DNA of 56,556 nucleotides. It comes from Neptunomonas sp. Lineage in GTDB: Bacteria > Pseudomonadota > Gammaproteobacteria > Pseudomonadales > Balneatricaceae. Made by a program: the position numbers and the translations under genes. The number at the start of each line of letters is the position of its first letter. Position 1 is the stretch's first letter. Location of the stretch: assembly GCF_016744175.1 (NCBI RefSeq), contig NZ_JADGEV010000018.1:1-56556 (forward strand), in the 5' to 3' direction. Positions 1 through 9,141 of the stretch are shown here, in pieces. The notes under the pieces were generated by a model that worked only from the letters and a program-made list of their open reading frames with translations, was not told the DNA's origin and ran no database searches.

Positions 1-55
1 TTGGCAGCTGTGCTTTAAAGCAGAAGATTGAAATAACTAAATAGTTACTAAATGA

Positions 56-80
56 CGAAACACGCTTTTTAAGTGTTTCG
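56..80. other. Hairpin upstream of sdhE
   Basis: Arms CGAAACAC (56-63) and GTGTTTCG (73-80) form a perfect 8-bp stem with a 9-nt loop, about 48 bases before the sdhE start. No T-tract follows on the plus strand, so it is not a standard terminator. It may be an mRNA leader hairpin or the end of a gene left of the window. The rest of bases 1-127 is A+T-rich and holds no gene I can recognise. Confidence 0.35.
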
Positions 81-127
81 TATTGGTGTTAAATAACGAC
101 TCACTAAATAAATATATTTGAGTTGAT

Positions 128-382
128 ATGTATTCTGAAGAAGATATTCGTCGTTTAACCTGGCAAAGTCGTCGCGGTATGTTAGAGCTTGATGTGTTAT
201 TTGTTCCGTTTGTGAAAGACGCGTTTCGAGATCTGTCTGAGGACGATAAAGACCATTTTGTTAGGTTGCTAGCATGTGAGGATCAAGATTTGTTTCTATG
301 GTTTATGGAAAGAGAAATTCCTAGTGATGCAGGTTTGCATAGAATTGTCCGTATCATCTTAGCCCGTGTTCAGCCCTCTTAA
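128..382 (+). CDS. sdhE: FAD assembly factor SdhE (YgfY/CptB family)
   Basis: A small cytoplasmic protein of 84 residues, the usual length of the family, that helps attach FAD covalently to the flavoprotein subunit of succinate dehydrogenase (and fumarate reductase). The hallmark RRGMLELD segment lies near residues 15-22; this RGxxELD motif is the conserved flavinylation element. The rest has the expected acidic helical pattern (LSEDDKDHFVRLL, then DQDLFLWFM). The ATG start follows an A+T-rich leader. The next gene starts inside its 3' end (17-bp overlap), the arrangement known for ygfY-ygfX, where the pair has also been described as a toxin-antitoxin system (CptB/CptA). No sdh structural genes are present in the window. 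Confidence 0.92.
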   Translation: MYSEEDIRRLTWQSRRGMLELDVLFVPFVKDAFRDLSEDDKDHFVRLLACEDQDLFLWFMEREIPSDAGLHRIVRIILARVQPS

Positions 383-806
383 TTTAGAGATAAATGCCTC
401 ATTGGGTTTTCGTTTCTGTAGTCTCGCCTGCAGTGTGGTTGCCCTATGCGCGTTGGTTTATTCAGGCCTGAACGATGCACTGATTGCTCTTATATTGATT
501 GTATGGGCTGCACTTACTTTTTCTTTGGTTTTGCCTCGGCTATCAGTATCCCAGATAGTGTGGGATTTGGATCGTTTATCCATGAAGCTATTATGCAAAG
601 ACAAGGGGTGGGTGAGTGCTTTGAGAATAGAAAAAATTCACCTTCTTCCGGGGGTATGTTTTTTTAAAGTTATACCTGTATCTGGAAGCTGTATCTATAT
701 CTGTGTGTTTCCTGACTCTATGTCGAAAAATGATTATCGTCGATTAAAGGTTGCGTTAAGTCTTGGGAAACTCTCGTTCGCTGCTACTGAGGCCACTCAT
801 AGTTAA
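366..806 (+). CDS. YgfX-like (CptA family) small membrane protein
   Basis: A 146-residue protein starting at a GTG inside the end of sdhE (17-bp overlap), so probably translationally coupled. Two hydrophobic segments lie at about residues 15-33 and 37-55, followed by a soluble basic C-terminal part with a [16 protein letters not shown] stretch, the general layout of the YgfX/CptA family (two N-terminal membrane helices and a cytoplasmic tail). In E. coli YgfX is reported to affect cell shape through FtsZ and MreB. Assignment rests on position after sdhE, size and topology more than on strict sequence motifs. Its last 23 bases overlap the 3' end of convergent nadB. Confidence 0.7.
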   Translation: MFSPLNLEINASLGFRFCSLACSVVALCALVYSGLNDALIALILIVWAALTFSLVLPRLSVSQIVWDLDRLSMKLLCKDKGWVSALRIEKIHLLPGVCFFKVIPVSGSCIYICVFPDSMSKNDYRRLKVALSLGKLSFAATEATHS

Positions 807-2376
807 TGGGTGTAAGTATTGTATCTCGTGCTTCCGCTCCTTGGTTGGGGTAGTCGAGCGTATAGTGCAGTCCTCTGCTTTCTTTTCGAAGAGCGGCAGA
901 GCGTATAATGAGTTCAGATACAGATGCAAGGTTTCGTAACTCTAAAAGGTCTTTGCTAATTTTGTAATTAGAATAGTATTCAGTGATTTCATGTTGTAAT
1001 AAGTCAACACGATGCTTTGCTCTGCGTAGCCGCTTGTTTGTGCGCACAATACCTACGTAGTCCCACATGAAACGTCTTAGTTCATCCCAGTTATGTGAGA
1101 TAATAACATCTTCGTCTGAGTCGGTTACTTGTGATTCATCCCAGTCAGGTATGTTTACTTGATCAGCTTCTTCATTAAGCTTTGCTAGAATATTGTCAGC
1201 GGCAGATTCTGCGAAAACTAGGCACTCCAGTAGTGAGTTGGATGCTAATCGATTGGCTCCATGTAGCCCAGTAAACGAAGTTTCCCCAATGGCATATAGC
1301 GCTTCTAGGTCTGATCGCCCTTGTTGGTCTGTTATTACTCCGCCACATGTATAGTGAGCGGCAGGCACTACAGGAATAGGGTCTACAGTGATGTCGATAC
1401 CTAGTTTTAGGCAGCGATCATAAATAGTAGGGAAGTGTTCGAGAATAAACGATTTTGGTTTATTTGATATGTCTAGGTATAGGCAGTCGGCGCCTAATCG
1501 TTTCATTTCATGGTCTATTGCCCTAGCAACAATATCGCGTGGAGCTAATTCTTCTCGTTTATCAAACCGATGCATGAAAGGGGTCCCGTCAGGCAATAGA
1601 AGCTTCCCTCCTTCCCCGCGAACAGCTTCTGTTATTAGAAAAGATTTTGCTTGAGGGTGATATAAGCAAGTTGGGTGGAATTGATTGAATTCCATATTTG
1701 CAACTCGGCATCCAGACCGCCAAGCCATGGCAATGCCATCTCCACTAGCACCATCAGAATTGCTTGTATATAAGTATGCCTTAGATGCCCCGCCAGTTGC
1801 TAATACAACAAACTTGGCTTTGAATACATTAACGTGCCCTGTTGATGAGTCTAATACGTAGGCGCCCAGGCACCGGTTGTTTGCATATCTTAGTTTGCGC
1901 CTAGTAATCAAGTCGACAGCGGTGCAATATTCGAATAGATGGATTGAGCTGTGTTCGCTGGCACGTTTTATCAGTGTCTCTTGTACGGCTCTTCCTGTAG
2001 CGTCTGCTGCATGAATGATCCTTCTATGAGAATGTCCTCCTTCCTTTGTAAGGTGATAGCGGGAGCCATCTCTAGTAAAAGGGACGCCTTGATCAACTAG
2101 CCATTCTATTGATTTACGCCCATTTTTTACTGTGAACTCTACTGCATCGCTGTGGCTTAAATGGGCTCCTGCTGTAAGAGTGTCAGATACATGGTCTTGA
2201 ATGAGGTCGCTTTCATCGAGTACCGCTGCAATACCGCCTTGAGCTAACCATGTGGATCCGCTCGTTAAGCTTCCCTTGCTAAGTACGGCGACCTTAGCTG
2301 AGTCTGCTAGGCGTAGTGCTAGGGATAAACCAGCAGCTCCACTTCCAATTATGAGGATGTCAAATTCTTGTTGCAT
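784..2376 (-). CDS. nadB: L-aspartate oxidase
   Basis: Flavoprotein that oxidises L-aspartate to iminoaspartate, the first step of de novo NAD synthesis; NadA then condenses the product to quinolinate. The N-terminus carries the FAD-binding GSGAAG glycine motif (residues 11-16), then the STWLAQGG segment, an [15 protein letters not shown] stretch, the [10 protein letters not shown] block and the [12 protein letters not shown] motif near the C-terminal half, all typical of the succinate dehydrogenase/aspartate oxidase flavoprotein family. About 530 residues, normal for NadB. I prefer the ATG at 2376 over an in-frame GTG at 2385 because it matches the family N-terminus; neither has a strong ribosome-binding site. 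Divergent from rpoE, as in Pseudomonas nadB-algU. Confidence 0.96.
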   Translation of the reverse strand: MQQEFDILIIGSGAAGLSLALRLADSAKVAVLSKGSLTSGSTWLAQGGIAAVLDESDLIQDHVSDTLTAGAHLSHSDAVEFTVKNGRKSIEWLVDQGVPFTRDGSRYHLTKEGGHSHRRIIHAADATGRAVQETLIKRASEHSSIHLFEYCTAVDLITRRKLRYANNRCLGAYVLDSSTGHVNVFKAKFVVLATGGASKAYLYTSNSDGASGDGIAMAWRSGCRVANMEFNQFHPTCLYHPQAKSFLITEAVRGEGGKLLLPDGTPFMHRFDKREELAPRDIVARAIDHEMKRLGADCLYLDISNKPKSFILEHFPTIYDRCLKLGIDITVDPIPVVPAAHYTCGGVITDQQGRSDLEALYAIGETSFTGLHGANRLASNSLLECLVFAESAADNILAKLNEEADQVNIPDWDESQVTDSDEDVIISHNWDELRRFMWDYVGIVRTNKRLRRAKHRVDLLQHEITEYYSNYKISKDLLELRNLASVSELIIRSAALRKESRGLHYTLDYPNQGAEARDTILTPINYEWPQ

Positions 2377-2464
2377 TCTGATCACATAGTATAATTTTAT
2401 AGAGCTGCCTATTATGCCGCTTTCTGTCTCAATTCGTTATATATTTTAAATCATGTTTTTTTGT

Positions 2465-2491
2465 GAACTTTTAATAGTGTGTAAAGTCCTA
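2465..2491 (+). promoter_or_regulatory. Candidate sigma-E promoter of the rpoE operon
   Basis: GAACTT at 2465-2470, 16 bases of spacer, then TCCTA at 2487-2491. This matches the sigma-E/AlgU pattern GAACTT-N16/17-TCnnA. It lies about 110 bases before the rpoE start, in the only sizeable gap upstream of the operon. Autoregulation of rpoE/algU from such a promoter is well established in E. coli and Pseudomonas. The transcription start itself is inferred. Confidence 0.6.
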
Positions 2492-2599
2492 TTGAAGAGC
2501 TATTTATTTGCATTTTAATGGTATCCAGTTACATACTGCGCTCTTTTTAGTGTCCGTAGTTATCGGATAGGTTTTTGTTCTCATTGGTTATAAGGGTTT

Positions 2600-3187
2600 G
2601 TGGTGTCGAGTGAAAACCAGACGGATATTGATCAACAACTGGTAGAAAGGGTTCAGGCCGGAGATAAGCGAGCCTTTGATCTTTTGGTTGGAAAATATCA
2701 ACATAAAATAATTGGCTTAGTTAGCCGGTATGTCTATGACCATCATGAAGCGATGGATATAGCACAAGAAGCTTTTATAAAAGCTTATCGGGCGTTGCCT
2801 CGTTTTAGGGGCGATAGTGCTTTTTATACATGGCTTTATAGAATTGCCATTAATACAGCAAAAAATCACTTGGTTTCTAGAAGTCGAAGAACACCAGATG
2901 TTGATGTTGATGTTGCAGATGCTGAATATTTTGATGGTGGTGATGAATTAAGGGAACTTGAGAACCCTGAAAATAGTCTATTTAGAGATGAGTTAGAGGT
3001 TGTACTTAAAAAAGCGTTAGATCAACTGCCTCAAGACTTACGATCAGCTTTGACGCTTCGCGAGTTTGACGGGATGAGCTATGAAGATATTGCAGCTGTT
3101 ATGGATTGCCCTGTTGGTACAGTTAGATCTCGTATTTTTAGGGCAAGGGAAGCAATAGATAAAGAGATAGCACCACTGATGGAATGA
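2600..3187 (+). CDS. rpoE: RNA polymerase sigma factor RpoE (AlgU/sigma-E)
   Basis: ECF sigma factor of 195 residues that directs transcription of envelope-stress genes when released from its anti-sigma factor. Region 2 is seen in the YQHKIIGLVSRYV and QEAFIKAYRALPRFRGDSAFYTWLYRIAINTAKN segments (about residues 30-95); region 4 contains the LTLREFDGMSYEDIAAVMDCPVGTVRSRIFRAREAID helix-turn-helix (about 148-185). Similarity to E. coli RpoE and P. aeruginosa AlgU is very high by eye. The start is one of two adjacent GTG codons (2600 or 2603); the only effect is one residue. First gene of the operon rpoE-rseA-rseC-degQ, with a sigma-E-type promoter candidate upstream. Confidence 0.97.
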   Translation: MVSSENQTDIDQQLVERVQAGDKRAFDLLVGKYQHKIIGLVSRYVYDHHEAMDIAQEAFIKAYRALPRFRGDSAFYTWLYRIAINTAKNHLVSRSRRTPDVDVDVADAEYFDGGDELRELENPENSLFRDELEVVLKKALDQLPQDLRSALTLREFDGMSYEDIAAVMDCPVGTVRSRIFRAREAIDKEIAPLME

Positions 3188-3232
3188 GGCGGTCGGTGTT
3201 TATTATGAATTTAAAACGATGAGGGTAATATA

Positions 3233-4090
3233 ATGAGCGATGAGTTTAACGAGTCGCTTTCGGCGGCAATGGACGGTGAAGTATCGTCTTTTGAGTTACG
3301 TCGGATGCTGGCCCGAATCGAAGACGGGCAATCTACAAAAAAAAGTGGGCCGTCTTTAGATAAGTGGCAGCGCTACCATTTAGCACAGAACGTAATGCAT
3401 GGTATAAAAATTGATCAAGAGACTGTAAGTGTTGATTTAGTTTCAACGCTTCGAACAGCATTGAAAGATGAAGAACTTCAAAGTGATCATGTAGCCCTTA
3501 AATCTGATGTTATAAATACTTCTCATAATGCTTGGTGGAAGCCGCTGGCTAGTGTCGCTATGGCTGCTTCAGTTACTGCCGTTGTTATTTTGGGTGGCCA
3601 GCAATTTATGCAAGATGAGGATACGACACTACGGCAAGCCTATACGATTCCATCCATGCAAACATCAAAAGATTTTGTTCGAGCTCAGTACAGCAGCAAT
3701 TATCCATCAAGACGTAGTGCTGCAGTAGAAGGTGGAGAGCCCGAAGTGATTAGACTTTCACAAGGTTTAAATCGTTATATTGATCAGCATCAACACTTGT
3801 TGAGCTCTAGTCAGCCTGCATGGCAAACTAAATGGCTTCCAGAAGGTTTTTCGAAGGTACGTCATGAAGTCATGCCTCATGCTGAAGTCATGCTGTTTAG
3901 TGATGGGAAGCACTCTGTCTCGATTAGTGTTGAGCCTCTTGGCCGTCAAAGTGTGCCGGCAGGTGTGGTCCAATCAAATAATATAGTCGCGGTTGGAAGA
4001 GTTAAAGAAAAAGGCTTTATCACTGTGGTTGGTGATGTGCCTTTGATGATTGCTGATCGCATAGCTGAATCAGTGAAGTCAGTACGGTAG
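3233..4090 (+). CDS. Anti-sigma-E factor: RseA/MucA fused to an RseB/MucB C-terminal domain
   Basis: A 285-residue inner-membrane protein. Residues 1-80 resemble the sigma-binding domain of RseA/MucA (ESLSAAMDGE, ELRRMLARI, WQRYHLAQNVMHG). One membrane helix lies at about 104-122. Residues 170-193 (EVIRLSQGLNRYIDQHQHLLSS) resemble the periplasmic tail of MucA that binds RseB. Residues 198-283 (WLPEGF, VMLFSDGKHSVSISVEPL, VVGDVPLMIADRIAESV) resemble the C-terminal domain of RseB/MucB. The N-terminal LolA-like domain of RseB is missing and no separate rseB follows: rseC starts 2 bases after the stop. In Pseudomonas the same slot holds separate mucA and mucB. Expected role: bind RpoE at the membrane and be degraded under envelope stress. 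Confidence 0.88.
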   Translation: MSDEFNESLSAAMDGEVSSFELRRMLARIEDGQSTKKSGPSLDKWQRYHLAQNVMHGIKIDQETVSVDLVSTLRTALKDEELQSDHVALKSDVINTSHNAWWKPLASVAMAASVTAVVILGGQQFMQDEDTTLRQAYTIPSMQTSKDFVRAQYSSNYPSRRSAAVEGGEPEVIRLSQGLNRYIDQHQHLLSSSQPAWQTKWLPEGFSKVRHEVMPHAEVMLFSDGKHSVSISVEPLGRQSVPAGVVQSNNIVAVGRVKEKGFITVVGDVPLMIADRIAESVKSVR

Positions 4091-4092
4091 TT

Positions 4093-4554
4093 ATGATTGA
4101 AGAGTATGCAACCGTTGTTAATATTACTGAAGGCCGTGTCTTAATAGAGTCTTCTCGAAGTTCATCTTGCGGTCAATGTCAGGCTCGTCAAAGTTGCGGC
4201 CAGAAAGCTATATCTGAGTGGGCCTCTTCTAAAATGACGAGCCTGGAGATAGATAACCCTAATAGAATTGGGGTTGAAATAGGTAATAGAGTTGTCGTTG
4301 GGATTGATGAAGGAAGTTTTCTTAAAGCGTCTGCACTACTGTACTTGATGCCCCTTCTTTTTATGGTGCTTTTGGGTGGAATTGCTCAATTCTTGGGTGT
4401 CGATGAAAAGCTGATAATAACGGCTTCATTTGTAGGTCTGTTTGTTGGCTTTGTTGGGGCAAAATTGTTTAGCCAAAAACTTGAAAAACAATGCCGGTTC
4501 AAACCCGTGTTGCTTCGAATATTATTGAATGATGATAGGGTATTAGGGTCATGA
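4093..4554 (+). CDS. rseC: RseC/MucC-family inner-membrane protein
   Basis: A 153-residue protein of the RseC/MucC family. The N-terminal part carries the cysteine cluster SSSCGQCQARQSCGQKA (residues 23-39), and two membrane helices follow at about 77-97 and 102-121 (KASALLYLMPLLFMVLLGG and KLIITASFVGLFVGFVGAK). In E. coli RseC has been linked to the membrane complex that keeps SoxR reduced, and in Pseudomonas MucC modulates sigma-E signalling; which role applies here is not known. It begins 2 bases after the fused rseA and ends in a 4-base ATGA overlap with degQ, so it is part of the same transcript and likely translationally coupled. Confidence 0.9.
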   Translation: MIEEYATVVNITEGRVLIESSRSSSCGQCQARQSCGQKAISEWASSKMTSLEIDNPNRIGVEIGNRVVVGIDEGSFLKASALLYLMPLLFMVLLGGIAQFLGVDEKLIITASFVGLFVGFVGAKLFSQKLEKQCRFKPVLLRILLNDDRVLGS

Positions 4555-5963
4555 AAAATTTTATGATTGCGTTTTTATTATTCTCGTCATTTCTTATGGC
4601 GCCTGCCAGAGCTGAATTACCAGATTTTAAAACTCTGGTAAAGCACGCGGCGCCCGCCGTTGTAAATATTAGTACAATACAAAAAAGGCCTCGTCAAGGG
4701 TCGTCTAGTTTTGATTTTCAGGGACCAAATGGTGAGAAAATCCCTGAAATGTTTCGGCATTTCTTCCGGCTTCCCGGCCCAGAGCAAGCACCTGATTCGC
4801 CTTCTCATAAAGCACCACAGTCTTTAGGGTCAGGCTTTATCATAAGTGTTGATGGTTATGTTTTGACTAATCATCATGTGATTAAAGGCGCTGACCAAGT
4901 GTTAGTTCGACTTAATGATCGCCGTGAACTAGAAGCAGAGGTTGTTGGCTCCGATGAGCGCTCTGATATTGCGTTATTAAAAATTGATGCAAAAGGGTTG
5001 CCTGTAGTCAAATTTGGTGACTCATCAAAACTTGAAGCAGGAGAATGGGTTTTGGCTATAGGTTCTCCTTTTGGCTTCGACCATACGGTAACTGCTGGAA
5101 TAGTTAGTGCTACGGGACGAGCGCTAGAGAACGAGACTTATGTGCCTTTTATTCAAACAGACGTCGCTATAAATCCAGGAAACTCTGGAGGGCCGCTTTT
5201 TAATTTGAATGGTGAGGTGGTAGGTATCAATTCCCAAATATATACCCGGTCGGGTGGTTTTATGGGGTTGTCATTTGCTATTCCTATTGATGTGGCTATG
5301 AATGTATCAACACAATTGAAATCTGATGGTTTTGTAACTCGAGGTTGGCTCGGTGTTGTTATCCAAGAGGTTAATAAAGATCTTGCTGAGTCTTTTGGAT
5401 TAGATAAACCCGCTGGCGCGTTAGTAGCGAAAGTCCTTCCTAATAGTCCGGCGGAGGCTGCGGGTTTACAGGACGGTGATATTATCATTCAGTTTGATGG
5501 ACAGCCTATAAACCTGTCTTCAGATCTCCCTCATCAAGTGGGTAAAGTTGTTCCTGGTAGGAACATAAAATTAAATATTATTAGGTCTGGGAGAAGTGAA
5601 AAAATACGTGTAAAGATTGGTACCTTGGCAGATGGAGATGCACCGCAAAAGATCTCGAGCCGAACTTCTGCAGTACCTGAGAGTAACCGTCTTAATGTCA
5701 TCTTTGCGGAGCTAACTGAGCAGCAGAAGAAAAAATGGAACCTTCGAAATGGAATCGCTATTGATAAAGTCCTTAATGGCGCAGGTGCCAACGCGGGGCT
5801 TGTTGCGGGCGATATTATCACTATGCTAAATGGCAAAAGGGTAGAGTCTATTAGGCAGTTCGTTTCATTGATTAATAGTCTTCCAGAAGGTCGTCCTGTT
5901 CCAATGCGTATAGTGCGTCGAGGAAGCCCATTATTCATACCTCTGAAGCTAGGTAAAAACTAA
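4551..5963 (+). CDS. mucD: Periplasmic serine protease DegP/DegQ/MucD
   Basis: HtrA-family periplasmic protease and chaperone of 470 residues. A signal peptide (about 1-21, cleavage after ARA) is followed by a trypsin-like domain with the triad H109 (TNHHV), D139 (RSDIALLK) and S212 (GNSGGP), and by two PDZ domains (about 270-355 and 375-465; the first begins at RGWLGVVIQ). It removes misfolded envelope proteins; in Pseudomonas its homologue MucD, encoded at this same position, restrains the sigma-E response. Its ATG overlaps the rseC stop (ATGA). A strong intrinsic terminator lies 20 bases downstream, so it closes the operon. Whether it is closer to DegP or DegQ cannot be decided by eye; gene order favours the name mucD. 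Confidence 0.95.
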   Translation: MKNFMIAFLLFSSFLMAPARAELPDFKTLVKHAAPAVVNISTIQKRPRQGSSSFDFQGPNGEKIPEMFRHFFRLPGPEQAPDSPSHKAPQSLGSGFIISVDGYVLTNHHVIKGADQVLVRLNDRRELEAEVVGSDERSDIALLKIDAKGLPVVKFGDSSKLEAGEWVLAIGSPFGFDHTVTAGIVSATGRALENETYVPFIQTDVAINPGNSGGPLFNLNGEVVGINSQIYTRSGGFMGLSFAIPIDVAMNVSTQLKSDGFVTRGWLGVVIQEVNKDLAESFGLDKPAGALVAKVLPNSPAEAAGLQDGDIIIQFDGQPINLSSDLPHQVGKVVPGRNIKLNIIRSGRSEKIRVKIGTLADGDAPQKISSRTSAVPESNRLNVIFAELTEQQKKKWNLRNGIAIDKVLNGAGANAGLVAGDIITMLNGKRVESIRQFVSLINSLPEGRPVPMRIVRRGSPLFIPLKLGKN

Positions 5964-5983
5964 AGTGTTATCACTTTGTAAGA

Positions 5984-6012
5984 AAACACCCCATCAGGGG
6001 TGTTTTTTTTTC
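5984..6012 (+). terminator. Rho-independent terminator of the rpoE operon
   Basis: Perfect 10-bp stem AAAACACCCC / GGGGTGTTTT with an ATCA loop, followed by a run of T, 20 bases after the mucD stop. Marks the end of the sigma-E operon and separates it from lepA. Confidence 0.92.
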
Positions 6013-6127
6013 TGTAAGTGATTGCATAATTCAGGTGCTTGAGATAGCCGAAACCCCAGAAATACGTTAAACTTGCGCCTTTTTGCAAGCTTCGCTAATC
6101 GTTTTAAGCGCCTGAGAATTATATATC

Positions 6128-7927
6128 GTGAGTAACATCGAGCACATTCGCAACTTTTCTATTATTGCCCATATTGACCATGGTAAATCTACTTTGGCTG
6201 ACCGCTTTATCCAGACATGTGGTGGTTTGTCATCACGTGAGATGGCTGCACAAGTTCTTGATTCAATGGAGTTAGAAAAAGAGCGCGGCATAACTATAAA
6301 AGCGCAAAGTGTCACCTTAGATTATACGGCAAAAGATGGTAATACCTATCAGCTGAATTTCATTGATACGCCAGGGCATGTGGATTTCTCGTATGAAGTT
6401 TCCCGCTCTCTCGCAGCATGTGAAGGTGCTCTTTTAGTCGTTGATGCAGCTCAAGGTGTCGAAGCCCAGTCTGTAGCGAATTGTTATACCGCTTTAGAAC
6501 AAGGCTTAGAAGTGTTGCCTATCTTGAATAAAATGGATTTGCCTCAGGCTGAACCGGATCGTGTTCGTTATGAGATTGAAGAGGTTATAGGTATTGATGC
6601 CACTGATGCTATTGCTTGCTCTGCAAAAAGCGGCATGGGTATTGATGAGGTACTTGAAGCATTAGTGCAAACTATTCCAGCTCCTGAAGGAGATGCTGAT
6701 GCGCCTCTTCAGGCGTTGATTATTGATTCATGGTTTGATAACTATTTGGGTGTCGTTTCTCTTGTTCGTGTGAAAAATGGAACCTTGCGGAAAAAAGATA
6801 AAATCCTACTGAAATCTACAGGACAGACTCAGCAGGTTGATTCTGTTGGCATTTTCACACCGAAACGGAAAGAAACAGGTGTGCTCAAAGCGGGTGAAGT
6901 TGGCTTTGTAGTAGCAGGAATTAAAGATATTCATGGTGCGCCTGTTGGGGATACGATAACCCACCTTAAAACACCTGATGTATCTGTATTACCAGGATTT
7001 AAGAAAGTGCAGCCGCAGGTCTATGCTGGACTTTTTCCAACAAGCTCGGATGACTATGAAGATTTCAGAGATGCGCTTGATAAACTGACGCTGAATGATG
7101 CATCGCTGTTTTTTGAGCCGGAAACATCTGATGCGTTAGGTTTTGGGTTTCGTTGCGGTTTTCTTGGAATGCTTCATATGGAGATCATTCAAGAGCGTCT
7201 AGAGCGTGAATATGACCTAGACTTAATTACGACGGCACCGACTGTTATTTATGAAATAGTTCTCAATACTGGCGATATTATACACATTGATAGTCCTTCT
7301 AAGTTACCTGATCCTGCACGTGTTCAAGAAATGCGTGAACCTATTGTTCTAGCTAATATTCTGGTACCTAGTACCTATCTTGGTCAGGTGATCGGTCTGT
7401 GTGTAGAGAAACGTGGTGTACAGAAAAATCTACAATTCATTGGTCAGCAAGTTCAAGTAACTTATGAGCTTCCGATGGCTGAAGTGGTTTTGGATTTTTT
7501 TGACCGTTTGAAATCTGTTAGTCGTGGTTATGCTTCCCTTGAATATAACTTCATTCGTTTTGAGCCAGCAGGTTTGGTTCGTATGGATGTGCTTATCAAT
7601 AGTGAAAAAGTTGATGCTCTGGCGTTGATTCTACATAAAGATAATGCGCAGTATCGAGGCCGTGTATTATGTGAAAAAATGAAGGAACTTATTCCGCGAC
7701 AGATGTTTGATGTGGCTATTCAAGCAGCACTTGGTGGGAAGGTAATAGCTCGAACTTCTGTTAAAGCACTACGTAAGAACGTTATAGCAAAATGCTATGG
7801 CGGCGATGTTAGTCGTAAGAAGAAGCTTCTTCAGAAACAGAAAGAAGGTAAAAAGCGCATGAAGCGGGTTGGTAGTGTGGACATCCCACAGGAAGCATTC
7901 CTCGCCGTATTGAAAATGGATAGTTAA
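6128..7927 (+). CDS. lepA: Elongation factor 4 (LepA)
   Basis: Ribosome-associated translational GTPase of 599 residues, the standard length. It carries the G1 motif AHIDHGKST (14-22), the G3 motif DTPGHVDF, the G4 motif NKMD, the EF-G-like domains, and the LepA-specific C-terminal domain ending in [43 protein letters not shown]. The protein is involved in translation initiation and in back-translocation or recovery of stalled ribosomes. The start is a GTG at 6128; [22 protein letters not shown] matches the family N-terminus exactly. No strong ribosome-binding site is visible. It is 10 bases upstream of lepB, as in many gammaproteobacteria. Confidence 0.97.
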   Translation: MSNIEHIRNFSIIAHIDHGKSTLADRFIQTCGGLSSREMAAQVLDSMELEKERGITIKAQSVTLDYTAKDGNTYQLNFIDTPGHVDFSYEVSRSLAACEGALLVVDAAQGVEAQSVANCYTALEQGLEVLPILNKMDLPQAEPDRVRYEIEEVIGIDATDAIACSAKSGMGIDEVLEALVQTIPAPEGDADAPLQALIIDSWFDNYLGVVSLVRVKNGTLRKKDKILLKSTGQTQQVDSVGIFTPKRKETGVLKAGEVGFVVAGIKDIHGAPVGDTITHLKTPDVSVLPGFKKVQPQVYAGLFPTSSDDYEDFRDALDKLTLNDASLFFEPETSDALGFGFRCGFLGMLHMEIIQERLEREYDLDLITTAPTVIYEIVLNTGDIIHIDSPSKLPDPARVQEMREPIVLANILVPSTYLGQVIGLCVEKRGVQKNLQFIGQQVQVTYELPMAEVVLDFFDRLKSVSRGYASLEYNFIRFEPAGLVRMDVLINSEKVDALALILHKDNAQYRGRVLCEKMKELIPRQMFDVAIQAALGGKVIARTSVKALRKNVIAKCYGGDVSRKKKLLQKQKEGKKRMKRVGSVDIPQEAFLAVLKMDS

Positions 7928-7936
7928 GGAAGAATC

Positions 7937-8749
7937 ATGAATTTCGATTTTGCGCTAATTTTGGTGCTGGCCACGTTTGTAACGGGCGTTTTATGGCTGT
8001 TAGATACACTATTATTTGCCGGAGGCCGTAAAGCTGCTTTGCTGGTCGCAGAGCAATCAGCTGGAGGCGACTTACCTGAAGAGGTGAAAGAAACCGTGAC
8101 TAGAATGTCATGGTGGGCTGACTTTTCTAAGTCGATGTTTCCTGTTCTTGCTGTTGTTTTAGTTGTGCGGTCATTTATTGTAGAGCCTTTCCAGATACCT
8201 TCAGGTTCAATGTTACCAACGCTACAAATTGGTGACTTTATTCTTGTGAATAAATACCACTACGGTTTACGTTTGCCGGTAGTGAATGCAAAAGTCGTTC
8301 CTATCAATGACCCTGTTCGTGGCGATGTTGTTGTTTTTAAATATCCGAATGATCCTGCCGTTAATTACATAAAACGAGTTGTTGGTTTGCCTGGTGATGT
8401 TATTCGCTACCAAGACAAGATCGTTTATGTAAATGGTGAGCCTCAAATGCAGGATTTATTAGCACAACTGCCACCTAGAGCACCTGAAATCCTACTTTAT
8501 AATGAAAATTTGGGCGATGTTGCGCATGAAATCTATAATGATGTTAAAGCACCCGGTATGGTTGGAGAGTGGACGGTTCCTCAAGGGCAGTATTTTGTAA
8601 TGGGTGATAATCGAGATAACAGTAACGATAGCCGTTATTGGGGCTTTGTGCCGGATGAACTATTGGTTGGCAAGGCTTTCGCTGTTTGGATGCACTGGCC
8701 TACGTTCTTTAGTGTGCCTGATGTTACAGCCATGCGTGCTATTCATTAA
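7937..8749 (+). CDS. lepB: Signal peptidase I
   Basis: Inner-membrane protease of 270 residues that cleaves signal peptides from exported proteins. Two N-terminal membrane segments are visible (about 3-25 and 62-80). The catalytic serine is S91 in the PSGSMLPT box and the general-base lysine is K146 in NYIKRVVGLPGD; the later GDNRDNSNDSRYWGFVP box is also present. Shorter than E. coli LepB (324), but similar to Pseudomonas homologues. It sits 9 bases after lepA and has a visible AAGGA-type ribosome-binding site (ttaaggaagaatc before the ATG). Confidence 0.96.
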   Translation: MNFDFALILVLATFVTGVLWLLDTLLFAGGRKAALLVAEQSAGGDLPEEVKETVTRMSWWADFSKSMFPVLAVVLVVRSFIVEPFQIPSGSMLPTLQIGDFILVNKYHYGLRLPVVNAKVVPINDPVRGDVVVFKYPNDPAVNYIKRVVGLPGDVIRYQDKIVYVNGEPQMQDLLAQLPPRAPEILLYNENLGDVAHEIYNDVKAPGMVGEWTVPQGQYFVMGDNRDNSNDSRYWGFVPDELLVGKAFAVWMHWPTFFSVPDVTAMRAIH

Positions 8750-8772
8750 TATCTGACATAACGGAGAAAGCG

Positions 8773-9141
8773 ATGTTTAAGCGAGAGAAAGGTACTTCTT
8801 TTTTCAATATGTTGATTGTATTGATGATGGTAGGAAGTTTATTCGCAATAGCGTTTAAGATTTATCCGCCTTATCTAGACCATGTGACTATCAAGGCGGT
8901 GGTCGAGGGGGTTGCAAATGACTACGATGAGCTGCGTAAGCCAGTTGCTGCTATTAAAGGGAATATTTACACTCGTCTAAATATCAATCAGGTAACCTTA
9001 CCTGATCAAAATGCACTATCAATTGTTAATAACAAAGGTGTGTTATTATTTGATTTACAGTATGAAGTTAGACTTCCTATGTTCTTTAATGTTGATGCCG
9101 TTGTTAAATTCTCTGAATCTTACGAAGCAGTAATACCTTGA
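8773..9141 (+). CDS. DUF4845 small membrane-anchored protein
   Basis: A 122-residue protein with a short basic N-terminus (MFKREKGTSFFNML) followed by one membrane helix (about 12-30) and a periplasmic domain. The layout, IYPPYLDHVTIKAVVE segment and position between lepB and rnc match the DUF4845 family (PA0769 position in Pseudomonas). The N-terminus loosely resembles a type IV pilin start (hydrophobic helix after a basic leader), but I see no convincing prepilin peptidase site. Function unknown. A GGAGAAAG ribosome-binding site precedes the ATG. Its TGA stop overlaps the rnc start. Confidence 0.85.
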   Translation: MFKREKGTSFFNMLIVLMMVGSLFAIAFKIYPPYLDHVTIKAVVEGVANDYDELRKPVAAIKGNIYTRLNINQVTLPDQNALSIVNNKGVLLFDLQYEVRLPMFFNVDAVVKFSESYEAVIP

